A DNA stretch of 64,000 nt from an uncultured Robinsoniella sp. (lineage in GTDB: Bacteria; Bacillota; Clostridia; Lachnospirales; Lachnospiraceae), in NCBI GenBank assembly GCA_900540475.1, contig UQGG01000034.1, positions 21,070 through 85,069 on the forward strand, read 5' to 3'. Shown here one piece after another: positions 43,134-51,876 of the stretch. The notes beneath the pieces are model-generated. The model saw only the letters and a program-made list of their open reading frames with translations, had not been told where the DNA came from and searched no databases. Position 1 is the first letter of the stretch. Every line of letters begins with the position of its first letter. The position numbers and the translations under genes were made by a program.

Positions 43134-44250
43134 ACAAATGCTGGAAGAATCATTTAAAACAATTCATAATGGAGAGGTAGTCGAAGGTACAATCATCGAC
43201 GTCAAAGAAGATGAGATCATCTTAAATATAGGCTATAAAGCTGACGGTATCATCACAAGAAGTGAATATACAAACGAACCGAACGTAGACCTTCGTACAC
43301 TTGTTAACGTCAATGACAAAATGGAAGCCAAAGTGTTAAAAGTGAACGATGGCGAAGGTCAGGTATTACTTACTTATAAGAGATTAGCAGCAGAAAAAGG
43401 CAACAAGAAGCTGGAAGAAGCATTTAATAACCATGAAGTATTAAAAGCGCAGGTAGCTCAGGTTCTGGGCGGCGGTTTAAGTGTTGTTGTTGATGAATCC
43501 AGAGTATTCATTCCTGCAAGCCTGGTTTCTGATACCTATGAGAAAAACCTGGGCAAATATGAAGGACAGGAAATTGAATTCGTAATCAGCGAATTTAATC
43601 CACGCAGAAGAAGAATCATTGGAGACCGCAAGCAGTTATTAGTTGCGAAAAAAGAAGTAATGCAGAAAGAACTCTTTGAAAGAATCCATGAAGGTGACGT
43701 TGTGGAAGGCGTGATTAAGAATGTTACAGATTTTGGAGCATTTATCGATCTTGGCGGAGCTGACGGTTTACTTCATATTTCTGAAATGTCCTGGGGCAGA
43801 GTAGAGAATCCAAAGAAAGTATTTAAAGTTGGCGAAACAATTTCTGTACTGATTAAAGAAATCAGCGGAACAAAGATCGCATTAAGCTTAAAATTTGAAA
43901 ATCAGAATCCATGGCTTACAGCAGCTGAAAAGTATGCAGTAGGAAATGTAGTAGATGGTAGAGTTGCAAGAATGACAGACTTCGGCGCATTCATAGAATT
44001 AGAGCCAGGAGTTGACGCGTTGCTTCACGTATCTCAGATCTCTCATGACCACGTAGAAAAACCATCTGATGTATTATCTGTTGGACAGGCAATTACAGCT
44101 AAGGTAGTGGATTTCAATGAAGATGATAAGAAAATCAGCCTGAGCATGAAAGCTTTGGAAAATGCTGATGATATGGTTTCACAGGAAATGTATGAAGATG
44201 TAGCAGAAGATGCTGCAAAGGATATGGTTGAAGAGTCAATTACAGAATAA
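43114..44250 (+). CDS. rpsA: 30S ribosomal protein S1 (four S1 domains)
   Basis: 378 residues from ATG 43114, after GAGGAGG at 43098-43104, itself inside ispH. Four S1 RNA-binding repeats start near residues 17 (GEVVEGTIIDVKEDEIIL), 103 (more diverged), 190 (GDVVEGVIKNVTDFGAFIDL) and 276 (GNVVDGRVARMTDFGAFIEL). An acidic tail ends the protein. This is the short Firmicute form; it helps mRNA binding on the ribosome or acts as a separate RNA-binding factor. Confidence 0.93.
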   Translation: MSEMSFEQMLEESFKTIHNGEVVEGTIIDVKEDEIILNIGYKADGIITRSEYTNEPNVDLRTLVNVNDKMEAKVLKVNDGEGQVLLTYKRLAAEKGNKKLEEAFNNHEVLKAQVAQVLGGGLSVVVDESRVFIPASLVSDTYEKNLGKYEGQEIEFVISEFNPRRRRIIGDRKQLLVAKKEVMQKELFERIHEGDVVEGVIKNVTDFGAFIDLGGADGLLHISEMSWGRVENPKKVFKVGETISVLIKEISGTKIALSLKFENQNPWLTAAEKYAVGNVVDGRVARMTDFGAFIELEPGVDALLHVSQISHDHVEKPSDVLSVGQAITAKVVDFNEDDKKISLSMKALENADDMVSQEMYEDVAEDAAKDMVEESITE

Positions 44251-44256
44251 TTGATG

Positions 44257-44291
44257 CAGGCATTTCCAGCTACTGGAAATGCCTGTTTGTT
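44257..44291 (+). terminator. Terminator after rpsA
   Basis: CAGGCATTTCCAG (44257-44269) pairs with CTGGAAATGCCTG (44273-44285) over a 3-base loop, then TTTGTT. Confidence 0.88.
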
Positions 44292-44306
44292 AGATTAAAA
44301 GGATAG

Positions 44307-44400
44307 AGGCCCACATCGAAATTTGTTAAATAAACAACTAGCTTGTTAATTATACAACTAGCTCGTTAAATAAACAACTTTCCGAAATTGGGCTTTTTTT
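44307..44400 (+). repeat. Three 20-bp tandem repeats in the loop of a terminator-like stem
   Basis: Units at 44323-44342, 44343-44362 and 44363-44382 follow TTGTTAAATAAACAACTAGC, each a small TTGTT/AACAA palindrome. They are bracketed by AGGCCCA (44307-44313) and TGGGCTT (44389-44395), which can pair, and seven T follow. The rest of the rpsA-yprB gap (to 44495) holds a TATACT (-10-like) and a GAGTCCATA/TATGGACTC stem but no gene. Confidence 0.75.
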
Positions 44401-44495
44401 CTGTCATTTTTCTGAAATATGTGCTATACTGTCTAAGAGTCCATAAAGTTTGAATTCATAATAAAACGAATCAAGCTCTATGGACTCCTGGGAGT

Positions 44496-45563
44496 CTAAA
44501 TCAAATTTTGAACGTATGCCAGAAGAGTTTCTTTGTTTTCAAGGAACTGTTTCGTACATTCAAAGTAAGTTACCGCGTCTGAATAATGCTCTTTAAAGGC
44601 AGGGGTACAGAGCTCCACAGCCTGAGGCAGGAAGTATCCGGATTTCTTTTGAAAGCAGGTGGCTGCTTTTGCAGGAACACGGTATTCTTTCTCTATAAAG
44701 GATGCTACGCTTTTGTGCATCGCCGTATCTTCAGCGGGTAAATAGTAGTAATTTTTATAATCACGGAAGAAATATTTCAAAGTACCTTTGCATCCCGTAA
44801 TCTGTATCTTGCAGATTGTATCATGAGCTGTCAGGTAGCCGAAATCCAGTTTACAGGAGATCTGTTTTGGCAGGTTAACGGGAAGGGAAGCCGTAACGAT
44901 CAGGGAAAAGGCAGACTCAGTTTCCTCTGATAATTCAGTCCGGATAATGGTAAATCTGCCATTGATCAGATCCAGATAGGATAACAGGGGGAATAGTCCG
45001 GGCAAACCTTTTAGATCATCGCGGTTGTGCCAGAGCAGCTGTTCACAAAGCAGCGGATCATGACTTTTCTGGAATTCCCGGCAGATGGGGATCAGATCAC
45101 CGCCGCTTGCAGTATCTGTGCGGTCTGTTTCCAGATATTTCTCTAAGGAGCGTTGGTTTAAATGTGCCAGTTTTAAGTATTTTTTCAGTGGTTTTACTTT
45201 CAGATATATGTCAATGCTGTTAAGCTGATCCGGTAAAAAGGCCTGATTATGGGTCAGACATTTTGCTTTCACATAAGGAAGGTCAAAACGGTCCCCATTA
45301 AAATGGATCAGGTATACATAGTCTGCAGCAAATTGAACGAAGCTGCAAAGCAGCAGAGGTTCGTCCGATTCTGTTTCAGCCAGCCATTGACGGAGTTTCC
45401 AGGAGTCATGTTCATAATACATGACGCCAATGAGATACAGGCTGGAGCTGCGAGGTGAGAAGCCGGTGGTTTCGATATCAAAAAACAGTACATCTGCAGG
45501 ATTATAATGTCTGGCTATCAGATGAACGTTGGGAATATATATATCAGTTGTTTTTGTAATCAT
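44496..45563 (-). CDS. YprB-like ribonuclease H-fold exonuclease
   Basis: 355 residues. DEDD-type exonuclease signatures: L-F-F-D-I-E-T-T-G near 27-34, H-F-N-G-D-R-F-D-L-P-Y-V near 88-99, and H-N-R-D-D near 172. These match the RNase_H_2 (PF13482) domain of YprB proteins. The C-terminal half has no recognised domain. Start ATG (complement at 45561-45563) has GGAGGCGATC before it. It runs opposite to both neighbours. The physiological substrate is unknown. Confidence 0.85.
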   Translation of the reverse strand: MITKTTDIYIPNVHLIARHYNPADVLFFDIETTGFSPRSSSLYLIGVMYYEHDSWKLRQWLAETESDEPLLLCSFVQFAADYVYLIHFNGDRFDLPYVKAKCLTHNQAFLPDQLNSIDIYLKVKPLKKYLKLAHLNQRSLEKYLETDRTDTASGGDLIPICREFQKSHDPLLCEQLLWHNRDDLKGLPGLFPLLSYLDLINGRFTIIRTELSEETESAFSLIVTASLPVNLPKQISCKLDFGYLTAHDTICKIQITGCKGTLKYFFRDYKNYYYLPAEDTAMHKSVASFIEKEYRVPAKAATCFQKKSGYFLPQAVELCTPAFKEHYSDAVTYFECTKQFLENKETLLAYVQNLI

Positions 45564-45666
45564 AGGATCGCCTCCAATTTTTCTTAAGTAACTGTTCAGC
45601 AGAATTATATCACATTTTATAAAAATGTAACAGATGATTATTGCAGGAAAGAGGAGATCAGGCAGG

Positions 45667-46683
45667 ATGTGGGATTTTCAGATTTTAGGTGTCGACTTGT
45701 ACCATATTATGAGTTGGCTGTACTTATATAGTTTTTTGGGATGGCTCTGGGAGAGCTGTTATGTCTCCGTTAAGGAGAAAAAAATCATTAACAGAGGATT
45801 TGTTACCGGACCTCTGTGTACGATTTACGGAGTAGGGGCGATGGGTGTCTATCTGATTCTAAGACCTCTTGAAGACAGGCTTATTATCCTGTATCTGGGT
45901 GGAGTCCTTGTGGCTACGGTTTTGGAATATGTTACGGCATTGCTGATGGAGACTCTATTTCACACAAGCTGGTGGGATTACAGCAGTAAACCCTATAATT
46001 TTCAGGGCAGAATCTGTCTGGGCAGTTCCATCGCCTGGGGATTTTTTACCGTTATCATGTTCAAAGTGTTCCAGCCTTTTGCAGAATGGGTAGTTAATCT
46101 GTTTTCGGTTCCAACGGGGCATGCCATGGTTATTATCATTACCATTCTGTATGTGGTTGATTTTACATTTTCCACCCTTACTGCTATGAAACTGGGACAA
46201 AAGCTCGGTGGATTGGAACGGGCTATGGGTGAATTAGTAGAATATGTGCAGAATACCAGGATCTACAGTTCGGCAGGAGAGCTTGTGGATCGGCTGGAGC
46301 CTTACCGGCAGTCTTTTACAAAGCAAAATGTAAAAGAAAAGATGGATCAATATCAGACGGCTATTTTAAAGTTCCTGAATCTGGAAGGAAAAGAAGAGAG
46401 TCTTGGTGAAATTAAAAACAAACTGTCAGCAGTCAAGGATCAGTATGTGAAAATGGCTTCGGGGATTAACTGGAATGACAGGCGTCTGTTCCGGGCATAT
46501 CCCAATCTGAGTAAAGCAACGGGTACGACGAGATGGATGAAAAAGAGAAGTAAAAAAAGGAATGCAAAAAAATGTACCCTAAATGCGGAAAAAAGTTGTT
46601 CGAAAAAAAATGATGATCTAAATAAGAATGTTGAAACAAAAAAAATTGATGAACCAAAACAGATCGATGGGTCAGAAAAGTAA
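45667..46683 (+). CDS. PF06541-type membrane protein with a long cytoplasmic tail
   Basis: 338 residues from ATG 45667, chosen by alignment with its paralogue at 23143 (an ATG at 45634 would add 11 residues). Five membrane helices in the first 180 residues share D-L-Y-H-I, L-G-W-L-W-E-S-C-Y, N-R-G-F-V-T-G-P-L-C-T-I-Y-G, W-W-D-Y-S-S-K-P-Y-N-F and S-S-I-A-W-G-F with it. The extra 160-residue tail is helical, then very basic and Lys/Asn-rich (KKRSKKRNAKK). Function unknown; transporter role only proposed for the family. Confidence 0.82.
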   Translation: MWDFQILGVDLYHIMSWLYLYSFLGWLWESCYVSVKEKKIINRGFVTGPLCTIYGVGAMGVYLILRPLEDRLIILYLGGVLVATVLEYVTALLMETLFHTSWWDYSSKPYNFQGRICLGSSIAWGFFTVIMFKVFQPFAEWVVNLFSVPTGHAMVIIITILYVVDFTFSTLTAMKLGQKLGGLERAMGELVEYVQNTRIYSSAGELVDRLEPYRQSFTKQNVKEKMDQYQTAILKFLNLEGKEESLGEIKNKLSAVKDQYVKMASGINWNDRRLFRAYPNLSKATGTTRWMKKRSKKRNAKKCTLNAEKSCSKKNDDLNKNVETKKIDEPKQIDGSEK

Positions 46684-46700
46684 GACAAACAGGATTTTTA

Positions 46701-46754
46701 TTGAGGATGAAATAATTTACGCTATAAAATTATCTGCGGGAAACTGCGGATAAT
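46701..46754 (+). promoter_or_regulatory. rnf operon promoter and leader stem
   Basis: TTGAGG at 46701-46706, 16-bp spacer, TATAAA at 46723-46728. Then ATTATCTGC (46729-46737) pairs with GCGGATAAT (46746-46754). The stem begins right at the -10, so it may be a DNA inverted repeat (operator) rather than an RNA stem. Confidence 0.5.
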
Positions 46755-46791
46755 CTTTATGATATATTTAAAAAGAAGGAAGGTAAAAAAA

Positions 46792-48111
46792 ATGGCACGA
46801 TTCACGTTTAAGGGCGGGATCCATCCAAATGATGGAAAAGACCTGTCTAAAGACAAACCGATTCGGACTGTGTTGCCAAAAGGCGATCTGGTGTATCCGC
46901 TTTCTCAGCATATCGGCGCGCCAGCAAAACCGATTGTTACAAAGGGTGATCATGTTGTGATCGGACAGAAAATTGCTGAAGCCGGTGGATTTGTATCCGC
47001 TCCGATTCATGCATCCGTATCTGGTACGGTAAAGACAATTGAGCCAAGGCTGACTGTTACAGGAGTAATGGCAGATGCCATCGTCATTGAAAATGACGGA
47101 AAGTATGAAGAACTGCAGTGGCCGGAAAGAAAGCCATTGAAAGACCTCACGGGGCCTGAAATTTTGGAGATGGTAAAGGAGGCCGGCATTGTCGGTATGG
47201 GTGGAGCCGGTTTTCCCACTCATGTGAAATTATCGCCCAAAGAACCCGAAAAGATAGACTTCATCATTGCGAACTGTGCAGAATGTGAGCCATATCTGAC
47301 CAGCGATTACAGGAGGATGTTAGAATCTCCGGAAAAAATTGTAGGCGGAGTAAGGGCAATTCTTAAAATATTCCCCAAAGCAAAAGGTATTATTGCGGTG
47401 GAAGATAATAAGAAAGATGCGATTGCCATTTTAAAAGAAGCAGCAAAAGATGATTCCAATGTAGAAGTCATGGAATTAAAAACCAAGTATCCCCAGGGTG
47501 CAGAGCGTCAGCTTATATATGCAACTACAGGGAGAGCGATTAATTCCTCTATGCTTCCGGCAGATGTGGGATGTATTGTAAATAACTGTGATACGGTAAC
47601 TGCCGTTTACAGAGCTGTATATGAAGGAAGACCGCTGATGCACCGCATTGTAACGGTAACGGGAGATGCAATAGCGAATCCCCAGAATTTCAGCGTGTGT
47701 ACCGGAACGAATTACCATGAACTTATTGAAGAAGCAGGCGGATTTAAGACACAGCCGGAGAAAATTGTATCCGGAGGTCCGATGATGGGATTTGGATTGT
47801 ATAATCTGGATGTTCCTACAACGAAGACGTCTTCTGCTCTTTTATGCCTGACCAAGGATGAAGTTTCCCAGTATGAGCCTACAGCATGTATCAACTGCGG
47901 CCGCTGTGTGAGCGTCTGTCCGGGGCGTATCATACCGTCCAAACTGGCGGATTATTCCATGCGCCATGATGAGGAATCCTTTGTCAAATATGAAGGTATG
48001 GAGTGCTGTGAATGCGGCTGCTGCAGCTTTATTTGTCCTGCAAAGCGTCCGTTAACCCAGTATATCAAATCCATGCGTAAAATTGTTCTTGCAAATAGAA
48101 AGAAGAAGTAG
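46792..48111 (+). CDS. rnfC: Rnf electron transport complex subunit C
   Basis: 439 residues from ATG 46792 after AAGGAAGG. First gene of rnfCDGEAB. RnfC is the peripheral NADH-binding, FMN- and iron-sulfur-containing subunit. The flavin/NAD-binding region has M-G-G-A-G-F-P-T near 142. Two ferredoxin motifs are seen, C-I-N-C-G-R-C-V-S-V-C-P near 369 and C-C-E-C-G-C-C-S-F-I-C-P near 408. The complex oxidises reduced ferredoxin, reduces NAD and pumps sodium ions or protons. Confidence 0.95.
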   Translation: MARFTFKGGIHPNDGKDLSKDKPIRTVLPKGDLVYPLSQHIGAPAKPIVTKGDHVVIGQKIAEAGGFVSAPIHASVSGTVKTIEPRLTVTGVMADAIVIENDGKYEELQWPERKPLKDLTGPEILEMVKEAGIVGMGGAGFPTHVKLSPKEPEKIDFIIANCAECEPYLTSDYRRMLESPEKIVGGVRAILKIFPKAKGIIAVEDNKKDAIAILKEAAKDDSNVEVMELKTKYPQGAERQLIYATTGRAINSSMLPADVGCIVNNCDTVTAVYRAVYEGRPLMHRIVTVTGDAIANPQNFSVCTGTNYHELIEEAGGFKTQPEKIVSGGPMMGFGLYNLDVPTTKTSSALLCLTKDEVSQYEPTACINCGRCVSVCPGRIIPSKLADYSMRHDEESFVKYEGMECCECGCCSFICPAKRPLTQYIKSMRKIVLANRKKK

Positions 48112-48129
48112 AAGGGAGAGTGAACAAGA

Positions 48130-49062
48130 ATGAGCGATTTATTAAAAGTATCCTCAAATCCTCATATCCGCTCGCCATATAAGAGCAGCCAGATTATGCT
48201 TATGGTACTGGCGGCACTGCTTCCGGCAAGTGCGTTTGGCGTTTGGAATTTTGGATTAAATGCTTTTATTATTATTATTATATCTGTTGCATCCAGTGTC
48301 GCTACCGAATACATATACGAAAAGCTGATGCACAAAAAAATTACAATCAACGATTACAGTGCTGCGGTAACCGGTCTGTTACTGGCATTGAATCTGCCGG
48401 CGACGGTGCCCTGGTGGCTGCCCATCATTGGCAGTGTATTCGCAGTATTAATTGTGAAACAGTTATTCGGCGGACTGGGACAGAATTTTATGAACCCGGC
48501 TTTAGGAGCAAGATGCTTCCTGTTAATTTCTTTTACCGGAAGAATGACAGACTTTACATATGACGGTATATCCGGTGCTACACCTCTGGCTGCATTAAAA
48601 GCTGGAGAGGCAGTGAACCTTAAGGATATGTTTTTTGGAACAACAGCAGGTACCATAGGTGAGACATCCGTAATTGCGATCCTCATTGGAGCGATTTTCC
48701 TCCTGGCAACGGGGATTATTAACCTTCGTATTCCTGCCACTTATATTATTACCTTTGCATTATTTATAGTCATTTTCGGGGGACATGGTCTGGATGGCGG
48801 CTATCTGGCAGCGCAGCTTTGCGGCGGCGGTCTTATGCTGGGGGCATTTTTCATGGCTACGGATTATGTAACTTCACCGATTACAAAGAATGGCCAGCTT
48901 ATATTTGGTATTGTACTTGGTATATTTACCGGACTTTTCCGGTTGTTTGGAAATTCTGCGGAAGGTGTTTCCTATGCGATTATCATCTCAAACATGCTGG
49001 TACCGTTGATTGAGAAAGTAACCTATCCGAAGCCTTTTGGAAAAGGAGGCGAAAAGTTTTGA
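48130..49062 (+). CDS. rnfD: Rnf complex subunit D
   Basis: 310 residues, about nine membrane helices. The covalent FMN threonine motif is S-G-A-T-P-L near 144. N-terminal S-P-H-I/S-N-P-H-I-R and the G-L-G-Q-N-F-M-N-P-A-L stretch are family marks. GGGAGAG before ATG 48130; last codons overlap rnfG by 4 bases. Confidence 0.95.
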   Translation: MSDLLKVSSNPHIRSPYKSSQIMLMVLAALLPASAFGVWNFGLNAFIIIIISVASSVATEYIYEKLMHKKITINDYSAAVTGLLLALNLPATVPWWLPIIGSVFAVLIVKQLFGGLGQNFMNPALGARCFLLISFTGRMTDFTYDGISGATPLAALKAGEAVNLKDMFFGTTAGTIGETSVIAILIGAIFLLATGIINLRIPATYIITFALFIVIFGGHGLDGGYLAAQLCGGGLMLGAFFMATDYVTSPITKNGQLIFGIVLGIFTGLFRLFGNSAEGVSYAIIISNMLVPLIEKVTYPKPFGKGGEKF

Positions 49063-49682
49063 ATAGTATAATTAAAAATGCATTGATTTTAATGGCGATT
49101 ACGCTTGTTGCAGGAGTGTTGCTGGGCGGCGTGTATGAAATTACGAAAAATCCCATCAAGCAGCAGCAGGAAACAGCAAAGGCGGAAGCCTACAAAGCAG
49201 TATTTCCGGATGCAGACAAACTGGAAGCAATTGATGATCAGAAAGCTTCTCTGGACTCTGCAGCAGCGGTACTTACTGAAAATGGATTTACTGCTGAAAA
49301 GATAAATGAAGTCCTGAGAGTCCTGGATGCTTCCGGAAAATCACTGGGTGTTGTTATGAATGTAACTACCGGTGAAGGCTATGGTGGTGATATTATATTT
49401 ACCATGGGAGTTCGAAATGACGGAACCTTAAATGGAATAGAAATATTGACCATCAATGAAACAGCAGGTCTTGGAATGAAAGCAGATGAAGATGCTTTTA
49501 AGTCCCAGTTTAAAGATAAGAATGTAGAAAAGTTCTCTTATACAAAAGGAGGGGCACAGTCCGATGACCAGATTGATGCCTTGAGCGGGGCAACGATTAC
49601 AACAAACGCTATGACAAATGGTGTGAATGCCGGTCTTGCTTTCTTCAAGTCTTTAAGTGAAGGAGGTCTTTTAGATGAATAA
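49059..49682 (+). CDS. rnfG: Rnf complex subunit G
   Basis: 207 residues: one N-terminal membrane helix and an outside FMN-binding domain. The flavinylation site is L-S-G-A-T-I-T near 175, where an ApbE enzyme (a gene for one lies at 57.6 kb) joins FMN to the threonine. E-T-A-G-L-G-M-K near 139 is also typical. It starts with TTG 49059 (TTGAATAGT) after AGGAGGCG, overlapping rnfD, and itself overlaps rnfE by 8 bases. Confidence 0.94.
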   Translation: MNSIIKNALILMAITLVAGVLLGGVYEITKNPIKQQQETAKAEAYKAVFPDADKLEAIDDQKASLDSAAAVLTENGFTAEKINEVLRVLDASGKSLGVVMNVTTGEGYGGDIIFTMGVRNDGTLNGIEILTINETAGLGMKADEDAFKSQFKDKNVEKFSYTKGGAQSDDQIDALSGATITTNAMTNGVNAGLAFFKSLSEGGLLDE

Positions 49683-50355
49683 AATGACAGAACGTCTTTA
49701 TAATGGTTTGATTAAAGAAAATCCTACTTTTGTGCTGATGCTTGGTATGTGTCCGACTCTGGCGGTAACCACTTCTGCTATTAACGGTGTGGGTATGGGG
49801 CTGACCACGTTGGTTATTCTGGCAATGTCCAACCTGATCATTTCCGCACTCCGGAAAGTAATACCAAATGGTGTGCGTGTGCCGGCGTTTATCGTAATTG
49901 TAGCTTCTTTTGTAACAATTGTTCAGTTTTTATTAGAGGCATATATACCGTCTCTGTATGACAGCCTGGGAATCTATATTCCACTGATCGTTGTAAACTG
50001 TATTATACTGGGACGTGCGGAGTCTTATGCTTCTAAGTATCCTGTGATACCATCGTTATTTGATGGAATTGGCATGGGGCTTGGATTTACCGTTGGTTTG
50101 ACCTGTATTGGCGCTGTAAGGGAATTAATCGGCGCTGGACAGCTGTTTGGCTTTCAGATTATGCCTTCCTCCTATGAACCAGTTACTATCTTTATCCTGG
50201 CACCTGGTGCCTTCCTGGTACTGGCTATGCTGACTGCGATACAGAATAAAGTAAAAATCAACGCAGAAAAGAAGGGCAAAGTAACAAAGATTGGTTCCGG
50301 ATGTACCGGTTCCTGTGATTCTTGCGGGAGCAGCTGTAAAGGAGGAGAAGCATAA
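49675..50355 (+). CDS. rnfE: Rnf complex subunit E, with a cysteine-rich C-terminus
   Basis: 226 residues, six membrane helices. N-P-T-F-V-L-M-L-G-M-C-P near 16-27 carries the membrane iron-sulfur cysteine of RnfA/RnfE. The last 20 residues form a glycine/serine-rich tail with four cysteines (CTGSCDSCGSSC) that is outside the core family length. AGGAGG before ATG 49675; the stop overlaps the start of rnfA by one base. Confidence 0.93.
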   Translation: MNKMTERLYNGLIKENPTFVLMLGMCPTLAVTTSAINGVGMGLTTLVILAMSNLIISALRKVIPNGVRVPAFIVIVASFVTIVQFLLEAYIPSLYDSLGIYIPLIVVNCIILGRAESYASKYPVIPSLFDGIGMGLGFTVGLTCIGAVRELIGAGQLFGFQIMPSSYEPVTIFILAPGAFLVLAMLTAIQNKVKINAEKKGKVTKIGSGCTGSCDSCGSSCKGGEA

Positions 50356-50930
50356 TGAAAGAATTAATCATGATTGGCATAGGCTCCGCCTTTATTAATA
50401 ATGTAGTTTTGAGCCAGTTTTTGGGTTTATGTCCATTCCTGGGTGTTTCTAAAAAAGTTGGGACTGCAGCCGGAATGGGAGCAGCGGTTATATTTGTAAT
50501 TACCATAGCATCCTTTATAACCGGACTGGTATATCAGTTTATACTGACACCTTTGAATCTGACTTATCTGCAGACGATCGTATTTATTTTAGTAATTGCT
50601 GCGCTGGTGCAGTTTGTGGAAATGTTTTTGAAAAAGTCAAGCCCTGGTCTCTATAATGCACTGGGAGTTTATCTGCCTTTGATCACAACAAACTGTGCAG
50701 TACTTGGTGTGGCACTTTTAAATGTTCAGAAATCTTATAACCTGTTGGAAGGTGTTGTAAACGGATTTGCTACGGCAGTTGGATTCTTCGTAGCAATCGT
50801 GCTTATGGCAGGTATTCGGGAAAAGACAGAGCATAATGACGTTTCACCTGCATTTCAGGGTTCCCCGATTGTATTGCTCACTGCGTGCCTGATGGCGATT
50901 GCCTTCTTTGGTTTCGCAGGATTGAAATAA
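50355..50930 (+). CDS. rnfA: Rnf complex subunit A
   Basis: 191 residues, six membrane helices. N-N-V-V-L-S-Q-F-L-G-L-C-P-F-L-G near 15-30 and T-T-N-C-A-V-L-G-V-A near 108 hold the two conserved cysteines that share a [2Fe-2S] centre with RnfE. Homologous to rnfE in inverted topology. Confidence 0.95.
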   Translation: MKELIMIGIGSAFINNVVLSQFLGLCPFLGVSKKVGTAAGMGAAVIFVITIASFITGLVYQFILTPLNLTYLQTIVFILVIAALVQFVEMFLKKSSPGLYNALGVYLPLITTNCAVLGVALLNVQKSYNLLEGVVNGFATAVGFFVAIVLMAGIREKTEHNDVSPAFQGSPIVLLTACLMAIAFFGFAGLK

Positions 50931-50945
50931 GGGGGGATGATAAGT

Positions 50946-51746
50946 ATGTTGACAGGAATATTACTAGCGGCAGCAATTGTAGGGGGTACCGGTTTATTAT
51001 TGGGACTCTTCCTGGGATTTGCCGGAAAGAAATTTAATGTAGAAGTAGATGAGAGAGAGCTTATGATCCGCGACGAACTGCCAGGTAATAACTGCGGCGG
51101 CTGCGGATATGCAGGCTGTGATGCTTTGGCAAAGGCAATTGCTTTGGGTGAAGCAGAAGTAGGGGCATGTCCGGTAGGCGGAGCGCCGGTAGCGGCGAAA
51201 ATCGGAGAGATCATGGGCAAGACAGCAGGAGACAGTAAGCGCATGACAGCATTTGTAAAATGTGCGGGAACCTGTGAAAAGGTAACCAATGATTACGATT
51301 ACTGTGGCGCACAGGACTGTGAAATGCTGGCATTTGTACCAGGAGGCGGTCCGAAGAGCTGTAATCACGGATGTCTGGGATTTGGAACCTGTGTAAAAGT
51401 TTGTCCTTTCGATGCCATCGCAATCGTTGACGGCATTGCAGTAGTGGATAAGGAAAGCTGTAAAGCATGCGGCAAATGTATTGCCCACTGTCCGAAACAT
51501 CTGATTGAACTGGTTCCCTATGAAGCAAAACATCTTGTAAAATGTTCTTCCAGGGATAAAGGCAAGATTACGATGCAGTCCTGTAAAGCAGGATGTATCG
51601 GTTGTAAAAAATGTGAGAAAGAATGTCCTGCTGGAGCGATCACTGTAACAGATAATGTAGCCCATATTGATTATGAGAAATGTACCGGCTGCGGTATCTG
51701 TGCGGAAAAATGCCCGGTTAAGATCATAACAGGAAAACCAGCATAA
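50946..51746 (+). CDS. rnfB: Rnf complex subunit B (ferredoxin-binding)
   Basis: 266 residues from ATG 50946; the ATG at 50937 lies inside the GGGGGG ribosome binding site. One N-terminal helix, then a 4Fe-4S domain N-N-C-G-G-C-G-Y-A-G-C near 41 and four ferredoxin-type motifs (one with altered spacing near 143-152, then C-K-A-C-G-K-C, C-I-G-C-K-K-C-E-K-E-C-P and C-T-G-C-G-I-C-A-E-K-C-P). It takes electrons from reduced ferredoxin. Last gene of the operon. Confidence 0.95.
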   Translation: MLTGILLAAAIVGGTGLLLGLFLGFAGKKFNVEVDERELMIRDELPGNNCGGCGYAGCDALAKAIALGEAEVGACPVGGAPVAAKIGEIMGKTAGDSKRMTAFVKCAGTCEKVTNDYDYCGAQDCEMLAFVPGGGPKSCNHGCLGFGTCVKVCPFDAIAIVDGIAVVDKESCKACGKCIAHCPKHLIELVPYEAKHLVKCSSRDKGKITMQSCKAGCIGCKKCEKECPAGAITVTDNVAHIDYEKCTGCGICAEKCPVKIITGKPA

Positions 51747-51767
51747 AGGCTGAACCTGAAATCAGGA

Positions 51768-51799
51768 TCAAAAATCCCGCCGTTAAGGCGGGCTTTTTG
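51768..51799 (+). terminator. Terminator of the rnf operon
   Basis: ATCAAAAATCCCGCC pairs with GGCGGGCTTTTTGAT around GTTAA, with the T run inside the 3' arm. Confidence 0.92.
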
Positions 51800-51807
51800 A
51801 TTCATGA

Positions 51808-51843
51808 CAATAGAAAGTTCGCGAAAGCGTGCTTTCTATTGTA
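51808..51843 (+). other. Long GNRA-capped hairpin between rnfB and the AraC gene
   Basis: ACAATAGAAAGTTCGC pairs with GCGTGCTTTCTATTGT around a GAAA tetraloop, 15 of 16 positions. No T run follows. It lies in the leader of the AraC gene or is a stand-alone element. Confidence 0.65.
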
Positions 51844-51876
51844 TATGAAAAGCAGTGAACAAAAGGAGGAGTAGAA

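Noticed and set aside
50997..51665. A 222-residue minus-strand frame inside rnfB
   Set aside because: Antisense of the cysteine motifs; no ribosome binding site.
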